Assembly: GCF_021531665.1 (NCBI RefSeq) | Contig: NZ_JADYUH010000019.1 | Coordinates: forward strand, 1 to 36,396 | Direction of reading: 5' to 3' | Length of the DNA stretch: 36,396 bases | Source: Prevotellamassilia timonensis | Lineage (GTDB): Bacteria; Bacteroidota; Bacteroidia; Bacteroidales; Bacteroidaceae | Part shown: positions 1 through 9,186 of the stretch, one piece after another | Numbering within the stretch: position 1 is the stretch's first letter | Layout: each line of letters starts with the position of its first letter | Program-made: the position numbers and the translations under genes | The notes under the pieces: model-generated | The model's input: only the letters and a program-made list of their open reading frames with translations | What the model was told of the DNA's origin: nothing | Database searches by the model: none

Positions 1-83
1 AATTTTTCTTAGCCTTCCCATAGTTTTTCTTAGCCTTCCCATAGTTTTTCTTAGCCTTCCCATAGTTTTTCTTTCCCTTCCCC
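1..83. repeat. 21-bp tandem repeat, about 4 copies
   Basis: Four consecutive copies of a 21-bp unit with core TTTTTCTTAGCCTTCCCATAG are visible. The last copy is altered (CTTTCCC replaces CTTAGCC) and the first is cut by the window edge. There is no open frame of note and no spacer structure, so this is a simple tandem array. It may continue to the left. Confidence 0.9.
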
Positions 84-94
84 TAAGTAAAACT

Positions 95-209
95 GCGCTC
101 CGTTGCAATGTAGGGTTTGCGCTCCGTTTTGTGTAGGGTTTGCGCTCCGTTTTGTGTAGGGCTTGCGCTCCGTTTTGTGTAGGGCTTGCGCTCCGTTTTG
201 TGTAGGGTT
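95..209. repeat. 23-bp tandem repeat, 5 copies
   Basis: The 7-mer GCGCTCC recurs at 95, 119, 142, 165 and 188, each time followed by GTTTTGTGTAGGG or a close variant, giving a 23-bp period. The first copy differs (GTTGCAATG) and two copies carry GGGCTT instead of GGGTTT. Copies are contiguous, so this is not a CRISPR array. It directly follows a different 21-bp array. Confidence 0.9.
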
Positions 210-221
210 TTGAACGCCTCA

Positions 222-272
222 ATGTATAGTTAATGTATAGTTTGTGTATAGTTTGGAGCACAAACTATACAC
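222..272. repeat. TGTATAGTT repeats ending in a hairpin
   Basis: Three TGTATAGTT units are followed by a perfect inverted repeat: GTGTATAGTTTG at 244-255 pairs with CAAACTATACAC at 261-272 around a 5-nt loop. A further copy of TGTATAGTTTG occurs near 323 and a variant near 365. The hairpin could end transcription of a gene lying left of the window, but there is no T-tract and that gene is not seen. Confidence 0.7.
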
Positions 273-664
273 TTCGCAACACGCTTAGAATCAAAGGAAT
301 AAAGAGCAAAATGTAGGGTTTGTGTATAGTTTGCAGAGTTTTTTTCTTTCCCCTTTAATTTACGTATAGTGCGACGTCAAGGTGTTTTCCAAAACAACGA
401 ATGCTGTCCGGTGGAAGTTTGGCTGAACCAAAATTCTCTTCGCTATTTCTTTGTTCTCCATTGAACTTTTCCTCTCCATGAATGCTCATGAATGGCTTTT
501 GGAACATTAATGCGCATGATTTGATTCATTCATTGTCTCATTCATGTTTCAAAAACCACTCGCGGAAAAGCGTGTTAGCGGACAGCCATATGACACCTAC
601 AAGACGGGCATTTGACAAACGTTTGACAGTCGCGGCGCTTACGCACCGCGCACGATGGTTTCAT
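273..664. other. Gene-free stretch
   Basis: No convincing gene is seen. The only ORF (482-688, plus) is short, has no family resemblance and runs into the 12-bp array at 665. The part from 491 to 564 starts AATGGCTTTT and ends with CAAAAACCACTCG after ATTAATG/TTCATTCATTG words. A similar arrangement recurs at 35928-35980 at the other end of the window. Confidence 0.5.
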
Positions 665-698
665 GACGGTGTTATGACGGTGTTATGACGGTGTTATG
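665..698. repeat. 12-bp tandem repeat over a stop codon
   Basis: The unit GACGGTGTTATG is repeated about three times, the last copy altered to GACGATGACG. The stop codon of the minus-strand membrane protein (694-696) lies inside it, so copy-number change could move the C-terminus of that protein. Confidence 0.8.
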
Positions 699-2181
699 AC
701 GATGACGGGGCGCAAGTGGGTTTTGAGAAAATGAGGGCAGCAAGGAGCGGAAGATTCCAAAGAATGGGAAGCACATAGCGGAACTCTCCGTTGGCGGGAG
801 CCACCCACAACACCGCCACTGCCCACAAGCAAGGCTGCGCCACCAACAATGCCGCGCGGTCGCGCTTCCATAACGCCCAAAAGAAAAAGGAAAGGAACAA
901 AAGAACATAGAAACCCATGTCTGCCATCCAACCGACAAGCGGGAGCGATGCGAATGCAGCCATGCCGCAAGGCGCATTCGGGAAAGCGGCTTGCAAATGA
1001 AAAAGATTCGGCACATCGGGCGACCAACTGTGGGCAACGAAAAAAAGAGGATAGCGACCGGAAGGATGGAAATAAGCATCACAGCAATCCCACACCGCAG
1101 CCACATAGGCAGAAGGATGCTTTTTCGCCATTTCCCACCAGACGGCATAGTAGGCATTACGCTGCTCCGCCGTGCAATTACGACGATACATGAACTTGAC
1201 CGGATCCTGCAAGGCAGGCTGATAGGCAGTGGCGAGACTGTCAAAAGGAAGCACGGCATCAATGGCTTTGCGCTCAGCATCTGTCACCTCTTCGGGGTGG
1301 TCGTGCACATAGCGTGCCGTCTGCTGAAAAAGAACACCCAACTTTTCCTGCCTGCCCGAAGGAGCAACGCCCCACGTCGGAAGAAGGTGCAAAAAGAGCG
1401 CGAAGAGCAACGTCGCCACTGCCCCACACACCCAGAGACGTGCCGAACGCCTGCCGAAGAGGAAGGGAAGAACACATAGCGTCAAGAGGATAATATATAT
1501 ACACTGATTCTTTGACGCCATGAAAAGCAGCATCACTGCCACCGTGACAAGCCACATCTTCACCGACACGCCGCGAGCGTCCCCCTCGCGAGAAATTCGA
1601 GAAGTCCAGTGCAGAAGGCAAACCATCAGTGCCGTGGTGCAAAGCGCATAGAAACTGTCTTTGAGCCAAAGCGTTGTCCACATTCCGAAAAAGGGACAAA
1701 GTGCATAGACTGCCGTCAGCCACCCTTTTGTTCCGCGATGCCGGCGCAACCAATCAATGGCAAGTGCCAGCAGCCAGGAGTGAAGCAACGACTGCAACAA
1801 AAGGAACAGGAAAACTGCTGCATTCTGACTGCCGAGTGCATTGCCAAACTCAATCGTGCCGCCGTAGAGGAAGGTGTAGAGGATGGGATGATGATTGTCC
1901 AACGGATGAGCCGGGTCGGCGCCACAAAGCACGGTGGTCAAGTCAGCGTAGCCAAAATAGTGCTGCACGCTTCCCTCCGTATCCGGGAAAGCAAAACTAC
2001 CGGGAAAATAGAGCACAAGAAACGGCAAACGACACAACCACAAAAACAGGGTCGTCCGCAGCACTGCGTGCGAGCCACTCAACCAAGCCGTCATCACAAG
2101 AAGAAGACGACGAAGAGAAAAAACGAACCGAGAAATATCCTCCCTCGTATGCTGTAAATTGCGCTTCATCATGCTCTTCAT
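694..2181 (-). CDS. Polytopic membrane protein, GT-C glycosyltransferase-like (DUF6020-like)
   Basis: A 495-residue protein with many hydrophobic segments. The N-terminal region reads LPFLVLYFPGSFAFPDTEGS, followed by an HHPILYTFLYG loop and a later FGMWTTLWLKDSFYAL segment. In GT-C-fold glycosyltransferases an acidic residue in the first external loop and later conserved basic/acidic loops bind lipid-phosphate-sugar donors; here the FPDTEGS acidic loop would play that role. The pattern resembles the DUF6020 family of putative membrane glycosyltransferases, but this was judged by eye and the substrate is unknown. The stop lies within a short tandem repeat. The gene is separated from the macroglobulin-like gene upstream by 140 bp with its own possible -7 element, so it may be a separate unit. 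Confidence 0.7.
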   Translation of the reverse strand: MKSMMKRNLQHTREDISRFVFSLRRLLLVMTAWLSGSHAVLRTTLFLWLCRLPFLVLYFPGSFAFPDTEGSVQHYFGYADLTTVLCGADPAHPLDNHHPILYTFLYGGTIEFGNALGSQNAAVFLFLLLQSLLHSWLLALAIDWLRRHRGTKGWLTAVYALCPFFGMWTTLWLKDSFYALCTTALMVCLLHWTSRISREGDARGVSVKMWLVTVAVMLLFMASKNQCIYIILLTLCVLPFLFGRRSARLWVCGAVATLLFALFLHLLPTWGVAPSGRQEKLGVLFQQTARYVHDHPEEVTDAERKAIDAVLPFDSLATAYQPALQDPVKFMYRRNCTAEQRNAYYAVWWEMAKKHPSAYVAAVWDCCDAYFHPSGRYPLFFVAHSWSPDVPNLFHLQAAFPNAPCGMAAFASLPLVGWMADMGFYVLLFLSFFFWALWKRDRAALLVAQPCLWAVAVLWVAPANGEFRYVLPILWNLPLLAALIFSKPTCAPSSS

Positions 2182-2225
2182 TTATGATTTAAGGAATTCT
2201 CTTTGCGTGAACTTTGATTCGCCGG

Positions 2226-2233
2226 TAAAGGTA
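2226..2233 (-). promoter_or_regulatory. Candidate -7 element TACCTTTA
   Basis: On the minus strand TACCTTTA matches the Bacteroidota -7 consensus TAnnTTTG at all but the last position, 45 bp upstream of the membrane-protein start at 2181. No TTTG is seen at the expected -33 distance, so this is a weak call. Confidence 0.35.
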
Positions 2234-2321
2234 AGGGTAAGATGTGACGGGACGACCCGCTTTTTCCGAAAAATAAACCAAAATCCAAAAAATGAGACGA
2301 GATTTTGGACTTTTCCGCCCC

Positions 2322-5300
2322 CTACTTTGCTTCCTTCACCGTCAGTTCGAACGAAGCGGCGGTGGCACTGAACTCGGGAGCGAAGACGCCGGAGAGGGTG
2401 GCGATGCCGGAGGAATAGACTCCGCTGCGGTCCACAAAAAGTTCCTCGGTGAAGACGTGCTCGCCCTTGGGCAGCGACGAGATGAAATAGAGGGTGGAAG
2501 CATCCTGCACGGCTCGATAGGTGTCAAGCCCACCTTCCCAAACGTGACCGGAGAGCGAACGCACCGGCTGCAAGCAGGCGGGACGCGAACTCTTCAGACT
2601 GACAAAGTCTAAATCGCGAGCAGCTTTCAAGACATAGACCATGCGAAGTCTGTCCCCCACCCTCACTTCTGCGTGGCTGAGGGGCTGCCACTGCCCGTCG
2701 CGCTTCACTTCCACGCGACGACCGAGAGAGAGTTCGTTGCCCTGATTCTGCACTTGAGAAGCCGGCATCACAGCCGACACCGTCAGCGAAGCAAAGGAAA
2801 CGCCGGGTGTGCGCTTGTCAATCTTCAATTCCGAAGCCTTTTGCGCCACTTCTCCGTGGAAGGTTTCTTTGAAATGCCCCATGCTGTTCGGTGTATCGGT
2901 TTGAGAGGGAGCATTGAAAGCCCATATTTTCTTGCCCTGTGAAAGGGTGAAGAGAAGCGGAGTGTCTGACGGTTCGGGCAGAGAAAGCGTCGGACGCGAA
3001 ACTGAATCTTTGACTTCGACGGGAACGGCAAGCAGCGTGAAAATGGCATCGGCGGTGACAGCCGAAGTCTCCCACATTTGTGCGCGCTTGGCTTGCAGGA
3101 GCCAGCGGCGCATCTCCTCGCTTTCCTTCTCGAAGCCAAGGCTTTGCAGGGCATCGATGGCGGCACACTGCGTGAAAAGACAGTAGGACTTTTCGGAGCG
3201 CGCCGCCCGAGCCGTGTCAAAATAGCGTCCCAAGTCGGAGCGCACGACCGTGTGTTCCAAAATGCTCTTCCCGAGTAGCAATGCTTCGTCCTTCTTGCCC
3301 ACACTCTGCAGCACACCGGCGAGCACCGACTTCTCCCACATCGGAAGTTTCGCCCCGCGCTCGGTCAGGTCTGCCAACAGTTTCTTTTCAGCACGTTCAA
3401 ATTTCCTTCCGCTCAGCGTGCAGGCTCGAAGATAGCGCAACGCCACTGCATCAGAAAGATACGTTCCCGCCTTGACGCGCTCCTGACTTTCTTTCACAAC
3501 GCTTTGCAGATGGTCCAAAACCTGATGAAGCAGGTGAACTCCGTCACGCTGTTCGGTCAGACAAACCACGCGGGAGAGGAGAAGGGCTATTTCTGAGGTG
3601 ATATGAGGTGAAGAAGGCATGCCCGGATACCAGCTGAAGCCTCCGTCTGCATTCCGGTAGTTTTGCAGTTTGGCGAGAGCCGTTGCTTTGCGAGCGTCTG
3701 TCAGCGGTTCGTTGAACAGGTTCTTCAGTCCGCGGGTCTGGGCAGCAGCACGCTCTGCCTGTGTCAGCCAAGGATTAAGTTCGCGGAATCCCTCCGTTCG
3801 CAGTTTCTCCCACACCTCCACTTCTTCACTCTTGGCAGTCACGACTTTCTGAATCGCCGGGCAACGGCGCAGAGTTTCAAGTCCCAAGGCAAGGGCATAG
3901 TAGCGTGACGCCCATTCCACCGCACTCAAGCAACCGTCCGTCTCGGTGAGCGAAGGCAAGGCAGCCACCGCTGCCCATGCGGGATGAGTGGTCAGTTCAA
4001 GGGTGAGGCTGCGGTGGCGCGCAGCGGGAGAGGAAAGCAACGTGTCGATGCGAACCTTTGTGACTCCCTCTTTGTCAAGCGTGAGGGAGAGGCTTCGTTC
4101 GACGAGTGCCTCATCAGACAAAACGGGAAGGAGATGTTCTTCGCCATCGCTGAAACCTTGGCTCTCGCCCACCACGCGACAACCAATCACCTCGGCTGTG
4201 AGTTCGGAGGGAACCGAGAAGTTCACGACCGAAGTGAGTCCGGGCTGCACTGTCAGTTTCCGAACGTGCTGAGCCACGGTTTTTCCCGTGGCGGCGTCGG
4301 TGAGCAAGAAGGTGACGACGGGTTGCAACGACGATTTCGTGAGGTTGGTCACCCTGACGGGCACGGTGCAGCGGTCGCCTTTGCGAACGAAGCGGGGAAG
4401 AGAAGGTTCAACCATGAACTCTTTGCGAGCAACAACGGTCGTGTCCAGTTTGCCATAGTCCATTTGAGAAGAGAAAGCGAGCGCCGAAACGTTCCAAGAG
4501 GTGACGGACTCAGGCAGAGAGAAGCGGATTTCAGTTTCGCCCTGCTCGTTGGTTCGCAACGCAGGGAGGAAGAAGGCGGTCTCCGCAAAGTCTTTTCGGA
4601 GAGCAGCGAGGGCTTGGGGATTCGTGCCGGCACCGGTGCTTTCAAAGTTGTCAGCGAGGGTTTCTCCTTTTACTTTGGAACTGGTGGCTGTTGCCTCTGC
4701 TGCCGCCGGGACGGCATCGTTCATCACACTTCCCTCCGGAGCATCACGATTGAGGGAAGAGAAAACCCTGTCTCCGGTTTCCGCGTTTGCCAAGGTTTTG
4801 ACCACGGTCCTTGGTTTTGCGCCTAATAGATAATACCTATAATTATTATATCCTGCTTTTTCGAACAGACCGCTCTCAAAGAGACGCTCGTCCCATTTGG
4901 CGAACTGAAGGTCGGCAACGGGGAGGAGACGACAAGATTTGTCGCCAAGGCTGTTTCTCAGTCCTTGATACATCCACCTTTGGTCATTCCAACTGGAGAA
5001 AGGAAGGCGGCGCACGAAATTCAGATGGTTCAGACGCCACGGCGCATGGGCGAGTTGCTCCAACGAGGCGTCGGTCATGCGTGCCATCACCGCCACGCCG
5101 GGGACTGCGCCGCGGCTGTCCTCCACGCGAAGAGTCCAGCATTCCTGACTGCCGGGGGTGAGGCGGGAACGGAAGGAAGACCAACGGAGTTTCAAGACCT
5201 TGTCGGGTTCAGGGCGCGGGATGCCGACGATTCGTGTGTGAAGCGTGTCTGCGCGGAGCAAGGCAAACACAGCCTTTGCACCTTCTCCATATTCCTTCTT

Positions 5301-7997
5301 CCAAGGCAAAGAAAAACGAACAAGACTGTCGTTCAAGGCAATCAGACGGTGTTCCAAAATCTCATCGCCGACGAGCAAGTCAAAGATGAGGCAGGCGTCG
5401 CGCTCAGGCGAGCCGACCCAAACGGTTTTCTTGCCGTTCATGCTGCCCTCATGGAAGAAGAGAGAACGGCGGCGGTCTGCGGGGCGCACGTCGTTTTCGC
5501 CAAAGAAACAGAAGGTGGCGGTGTCGCAAAGCAAACCGTCATCAGTGCGCACCACGAGCCAATAGCGGTCAGGCAGAAGTCGCTTCCACTTCTCCGTCGA
5601 GAACGGTTCGCCGGTCGTGAAGTGTGCTTCCAAGATTTTGTTTTCGGATCCCTCTGGCTGAATGACGTAGGTGGCAGCCGTGGCACGTCCCGTTCCGGCA
5701 GCGTTCAAACGATTCACCGTCAGCGGGCGCAACTCGGAGCGGCAGAGCACGTCGGGCAGCGAAAAAGAAAGTTGTTCTGCGTTTTGATTCAACGGCAGCG
5801 AGCAGGAGCCCTGCACGGTCTCACCGGATTCAGCGGTGACGGAATAGGTGACAAGCCAACTTCCTCTTTCCGGATAGGGAACGCGAGAATCGTTCTCGGC
5901 GGCTTTCGTGGCGACGGGAATAAAAAATCGCCCTTGCTCATCAGTGAAGACCTCGCCGCGCTGAACGGATGCTTCATCGCTGCTGCGCCACCAGTTGATG
6001 CGACGAACTTCAAACTGCACACGGGCATCCAAGAGGGGAACGCCCGTGAACGTGCGAGCCTCACCGGAGATGCGAACAGTGTCACCGGGTTCGTAGGCAT
6101 CCGTGACGGCATGTGTGGTGACGGTGAAAATGGGACGTTTGTATTCTTCCACGTGAACCCCTAAACTCTGGCGAACACTTGCGGCGCGAGCTTCAATGAT
6201 GAACATGCCGGGCAGCGTCTCGGCAGGAAGACGGAAGCGAGCGGAAAAAGTGCCCAGCGTGTCGGAGGAAACAGACAGGGAATCGACCGCTTTGCGATTC
6301 ACGTCGAGCAGACGAAGACGAATGGGCACGTGACGCTCGACTTTGAAATCGTCGCCATGCCGGGTGAAGAGTACTCCACTGACAAAGACCTGCTGACCGG
6401 GACGATAGATGCCACGGTCGGCGAGCAGACTCAGCGAGGTGGTGGAAGTCTCTTGCTGACGGCTGACATAGCCTCGCTGATTCGGCGAGGGCAAAGCAAA
6501 AGCGGCGGCATCGCCTTCGACAGACGCAAACCATTGTTCCTGAATCCGACCACTCAGCGGCTCAATGAACACTTCGGGCTTCCCGCCGGAGACGAGGCTG
6601 CGACTCTGACGAAGCATGCCATTCTCGTCAGCCAAGTAGGCGGTGAGGCGGAAATCGCGCAGGGGCTGACCGGTGTGGCTGTCCAAAACGCTGACACGGT
6701 TGCCTTCCTTGCCGAAGGAGAAGAGGAGTGGGTGAAGGCGGGTGACGTGAACCACCTCGCGAAGGAGGCTCTCCCCATCGCCGGAGATTTCAAGGGAATA
6801 GACGCCGGGACGTTGGGGTGTCCGAACGGTGGTTTCCACTGACGTCAAACGATGGGAAGGCACGGAAGCAAGGGAGACGCGATGCACCGCGGCGCCTTTT
6901 CGGCGGGCGGCGGCGACATCAGAAAGTGGACAACGATTGTTCTGATAGTCCACCTCGTTATCGAAAAGCGGAATCCATCTCAATTCCAACTCACAAAGGT
7001 TCCTTCCCTTCAATCCGAACGTCACCACGCTGTCGGGGCGCAGGACCTGAGGAAAGCGCACCAAATGGACAACGGGGTTCTGCATGATGAGAAGAAAATT
7101 GCTCACCTCTGCAGCTCCGGGGTGGTTCTTCCCTTTTTTGAGAATACGGCGAGCGCGCTCCAAAAGCAGGCTGTCGTTGTGGGCGGCAGCGGGTGCGTTT
7201 TCAGCATAGGAGGAGCGGAGTGCTGTCATCGCCGCCACGATTTTCGCGGAAACCTCGGTCGTTTCATACGCTTCCAAAAGGTTTTCCAAAGCGCGGAAGC
7301 GGGCGTCGTCCTCCAATTTTCCAACCACACTCTCACCGCGTCCGACTTCGGCAATGCTGTCAAGCGAAAGCAGAACGACAGCATCGGTGCGATGAAGCCG
7401 ACGATAGATTTGAATCACCTGCGAACGATGGCGCATCGATTCCTTCGCGTCCCAAACGTTGGCTTCTTGTGCGCCTCGGAAGACGATATGCAGTAGGTCG
7501 TTGCCAAAGAAACGGCTGTCCTTGCCTTTGACGAAAAGAGGGAGATGGTCGGTGTAGGGTGTGGCAGCGAGGGCGGCAGCACTTTCGAGGGCGGCAGTCA
7601 AATGGGCGGCGGAGCGGTTTTCACTCATCGTGTCGGTGGGCATAAAACTCAAATGGGAGGAGCCGGTGAGACCAAGGGCTGCGTGCCACAACGCACGTTC
7701 CACGGGGCGTGTTTCATTCTTCAACGCCTCCTCCATCGCCTTTTGCCAAACGGAAAAAGAGTCCGGAGAGATTTCGTCACAGAGCAGCCCTTCAATGAGC
7801 GAAGCACGCAGCAACTGAGCGAAGTTTTGCTCCGTCAATGCCTTGGCACGTATGGTTTTCACCTGCTCCCGGGCAGTTTCGGGCAAATCCTGCGACATGG
7901 AAGTCTCAACTCGTTTCCAAAGCGTCTTGAAACTCTGGGCACAAAGCGGAGTGGTCAGCAAAAGAGAAAAGAAAAGGAGAAAAAGGATGCGTTTCAT
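2322..7997 (-). CDS. Alpha-2-macroglobulin family protein without thioester motif
   Basis: About 1891 residues, read from MKRILFLLFF at 7997 because this begins a classic signal peptide (hydrophobic core, then PLCAQS). The longer frame starting at 8024 would bury it. No lipobox is present, so the protein is probably exported to the periplasm and not a lipoprotein. A MG2-type region is seen near residue 530 (GIYRPGQQVFVSG), the A2M core near 1130-1185 (TEIRFSLPESVTSWNVSALA), and the helical thioester-type domain from about 1340 (HPAWAAVAALPSL). Family members with a working thioester carry CxEQ before the helix; here the same place reads DGCLSAVEWASRYYALALG, with no CxEQ. Bacterial homologues are thought to trap attacking proteases. 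Without the thioester this one may act non-covalently or structurally. It lies 36 bp downstream of a flippase-like gene, probably in one operon. Confidence 0.88.
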   Translation of the reverse strand: MKRILFLLFFSLLLTTPLCAQSFKTLWKRVETSMSQDLPETAREQVKTIRAKALTEQNFAQLLRASLIEGLLCDEISPDSFSVWQKAMEEALKNETRPVERALWHAALGLTGSSHLSFMPTDTMSENRSAAHLTAALESAAALAATPYTDHLPLFVKGKDSRFFGNDLLHIVFRGAQEANVWDAKESMRHRSQVIQIYRRLHRTDAVVLLSLDSIAEVGRGESVVGKLEDDARFRALENLLEAYETTEVSAKIVAAMTALRSSYAENAPAAAHNDSLLLERARRILKKGKNHPGAAEVSNFLLIMQNPVVHLVRFPQVLRPDSVVTFGLKGRNLCELELRWIPLFDNEVDYQNNRCPLSDVAAARRKGAAVHRVSLASVPSHRLTSVETTVRTPQRPGVYSLEISGDGESLLREVVHVTRLHPLLFSFGKEGNRVSVLDSHTGQPLRDFRLTAYLADENGMLRQSRSLVSGGKPEVFIEPLSGRIQEQWFASVEGDAAAFALPSPNQRGYVSRQQETSTTSLSLLADRGIYRPGQQVFVSGVLFTRHGDDFKVERHVPIRLRLLDVNRKAVDSLSVSSDTLGTFSARFRLPAETLPGMFIIEARAASVRQSLGVHVEEYKRPIFTVTTHAVTDAYEPGDTVRISGEARTFTGVPLLDARVQFEVRRINWWRSSDEASVQRGEVFTDEQGRFFIPVATKAAENDSRVPYPERGSWLVTYSVTAESGETVQGSCSLPLNQNAEQLSFSLPDVLCRSELRPLTVNRLNAAGTGRATAATYVIQPEGSENKILEAHFTTGEPFSTEKWKRLLPDRYWLVVRTDDGLLCDTATFCFFGENDVRPADRRRSLFFHEGSMNGKKTVWVGSPERDACLIFDLLVGDEILEHRLIALNDSLVRFSLPWKKEYGEGAKAVFALLRADTLHTRIVGIPRPEPDKVLKLRWSSFRSRLTPGSQECWTLRVEDSRGAVPGVAVMARMTDASLEQLAHAPWRLNHLNFVRRLPFSSWNDQRWMYQGLRNSLGDKSCRLLPVADLQFAKWDERLFESGLFEKAGYNNYRYYLLGAKPRTVVKTLANAETGDRVFSSLNRDAPEGSVMNDAVPAAAEATATSSKVKGETLADNFESTGAGTNPQALAALRKDFAETAFFLPALRTNEQGETEIRFSLPESVTSWNVSALAFSSQMDYGKLDTTVVARKEFMVEPSLPRFVRKGDRCTVPVRVTNLTKSSLQPVVTFLLTDAATGKTVAQHVRKLTVQPGLTSVVNFSVPSELTAEVIGCRVVGESQGFSDGEEHLLPVLSDEALVERSLSLTLDKEGVTKVRIDTLLSSPAARHRSLTLELTTHPAWAAVAALPSLTETDGCLSAVEWASRYYALALGLETLRRCPAIQKVVTAKSEEVEVWEKLRTEGFRELNPWLTQAERAAAQTRGLKNLFNEPLTDARKATALAKLQNYRNADGGFSWYPGMPSSPHITSEIALLLSRVVCLTEQRDGVHLLHQVLDHLQSVVKESQERVKAGTYLSDAVALRYLRACTLSGRKFERAEKKLLADLTERGAKLPMWEKSVLAGVLQSVGKKDEALLLGKSILEHTVVRSDLGRYFDTARAARSEKSYCLFTQCAAIDALQSLGFEKESEEMRRWLLQAKRAQMWETSAVTADAIFTLLAVPVEVKDSVSRPTLSLPEPSDTPLLFTLSQGKKIWAFNAPSQTDTPNSMGHFKETFHGEVAQKASELKIDKRTPGVSFASLTVSAVMPASQVQNQGNELSLGRRVEVKRDGQWQPLSHAEVRVGDRLRMVYVLKAARDLDFVSLKSSRPACLQPVRSLSGHVWEGGLDTYRAVQDASTLYFISSLPKGEHVFTEELFVDRSGVYSSGIATLSGVFAPEFSATAASFELTVKEAK

Positions 7998-8033
7998 AAG
8001 AATATATGTTCTGAAGTGAGGCACACTGCGACT

Positions 8034-9011
8034 TTATTTTCGTTGCCGCACACGAGAGATGAGAGACTGATTGTAGCCAAAGCAACCGATGAGTCCGAGG
8101 AATATGACAAGAAGGGTTTTGATGCCGTGGCTGATGAAGGCAAAAGACTGCGCCACGGCTTTCTCCACGCCATAACTGAGCGTGAGCGTTTTGACTATGG
8201 CAAAATGCCAGGGACCGGCTCCGGCGGGTGTGGGAAGAAGCATGCCAATGCTCGCAGCGGCGAAGACGTGAATGAAATCGGCGGTGCTGATGTCTTCCAG
8301 ACCGGGGAAGCAGGGCACAAGCACAAACATCTGTAAGAAATTGAAAGTCCAAATGGCGGCGCTCAGCGAGACGAAGGTCAGCGGGCTTTCCAAACGAGAA
8401 AGTGCGGAAATGCCGAGCCAAAGATTACGAAAAAAACGACGCACATGGTGCCACAAGGGGAGTGAGATGCCGATGAGCAGGCAAACGAAACCACCAACGA
8501 TGATGTAGAAACTATAACTCGGCACGACCCACTGCAGTCCCTCGCCAACTTTGTCCACCAAACCCACGGTGGCTTTCCAGCGGAGCATGACGGCAATGCC
8601 TGCCACTACGACCAAACAAGCCACATCGACAAGTTTTTCCACCACAACCGTGCCGAGCGCCTTAGTCGTCACCTCAGGGTCACCGCGCCGCACGAGCAAC
8701 GAGCGAGTGAGTTCACCGAGCCGAGGAGTGAGACTGTTGACAAGATATGAAATGAAAATCAGCTCCACACTGCGTCGTACACTGATTTGAATGCCGGCAC
8801 CGCGAAGCAACTCCCGCCAACGCAGCGAACGGAGCACGTTGGCACAGACGCCGAACAGGGCGGCAAGACTCATCCAAAGATAGTTCGTGCGATGAGTGAA
8901 AAACGAAACGAGCCCCCCGAAGTCGAACCCTCGGTAAACCCACCACATCAGTCCCAAAGCAGCGAGCGTGGACAAGATGGCGAAAAGGATATTTTTTAAA
9001 ATACTACTCAT
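8034..9011 (-). CDS. Flippase-like membrane protein (LPG synthase TM / UPF0104 family)
   Basis: 325 residues with about eight hydrophobic segments. Recognisable family positions are the early SLRWRELLRGAGI segment, the YLVNSLTPRLGELTRSLLVR stretch (charged GE-R pair in a short helix), VVEKLVDV, and the late LLPTPAGAGPWHF loop. These match the membrane domain found in MprF and in stand-alone YbhN/UPF0104 proteins, which are associated with lipid flipping or transfer. No aminoacyl-transferase domain is attached, so it is not a full MprF. It is the first gene of a probable two-gene operon with the macroglobulin-like gene (36 bp apart) and is divergent from the WYL regulator. The start is the ATG at 9011, 11 bp after a TACTTTCG element. 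Confidence 0.85.
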   Translation of the reverse strand: MSSILKNILFAILSTLAALGLMWWVYRGFDFGGLVSFFTHRTNYLWMSLAALFGVCANVLRSLRWRELLRGAGIQISVRRSVELIFISYLVNSLTPRLGELTRSLLVRRGDPEVTTKALGTVVVEKLVDVACLVVVAGIAVMLRWKATVGLVDKVGEGLQWVVPSYSFYIIVGGFVCLLIGISLPLWHHVRRFFRNLWLGISALSRLESPLTFVSLSAAIWTFNFLQMFVLVPCFPGLEDISTADFIHVFAAASIGMLLPTPAGAGPWHFAIVKTLTLSYGVEKAVAQSFAFISHGIKTLLVIFLGLIGCFGYNQSLISRVRQRK

Positions 9012-9186
9012 GATTGTGCGGCGAAAGTAAGTATTCTAAGCCTTTTCATGACTAAAAGACGATGATAAAGCCCTCTTTTTATACCTTTTTATCAAATCTA
9101 ACACCCCTTAGTCGCTCCGTTTGCAAATAAAGTCGTACTTTCGCCGCGGAAACTTGAAGCATACATAGCATTCTTACACATTAAAA
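9012..9186. promoter_or_regulatory. Divergent promoter region
   Basis: This 175-bp gap separates two divergent genes. Each side carries TACTTTCGCCGC: on the minus strand the TACTTTCG core lies at 9022-9029 toward the flippase-like gene, and on the plus strand at 9136-9143 toward the WYL regulator. TACTTTCG is one step from the Bacteroidota -7 consensus TAnnTTTG. No clear -33 TTTG is seen at the usual 19-21 bp distance on either side. An extended 12-bp identity on both strands could also mark a shared binding site, for instance for the neighbouring WYL protein; that is inference. Confidence 0.45.

Noticed and set aside
95-209. CRISPR array
   Set aside because: Copies are contiguous 23-mers without spacers, and no cas gene is near.
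4965-6164. Long plus-strand frames inside the macroglobulin-like gene (also 3984-4826)
   Set aside because: The minus strand holds one continuous 1891-codon protein with family motifs; these frames are by-products of GC-rich codon use.
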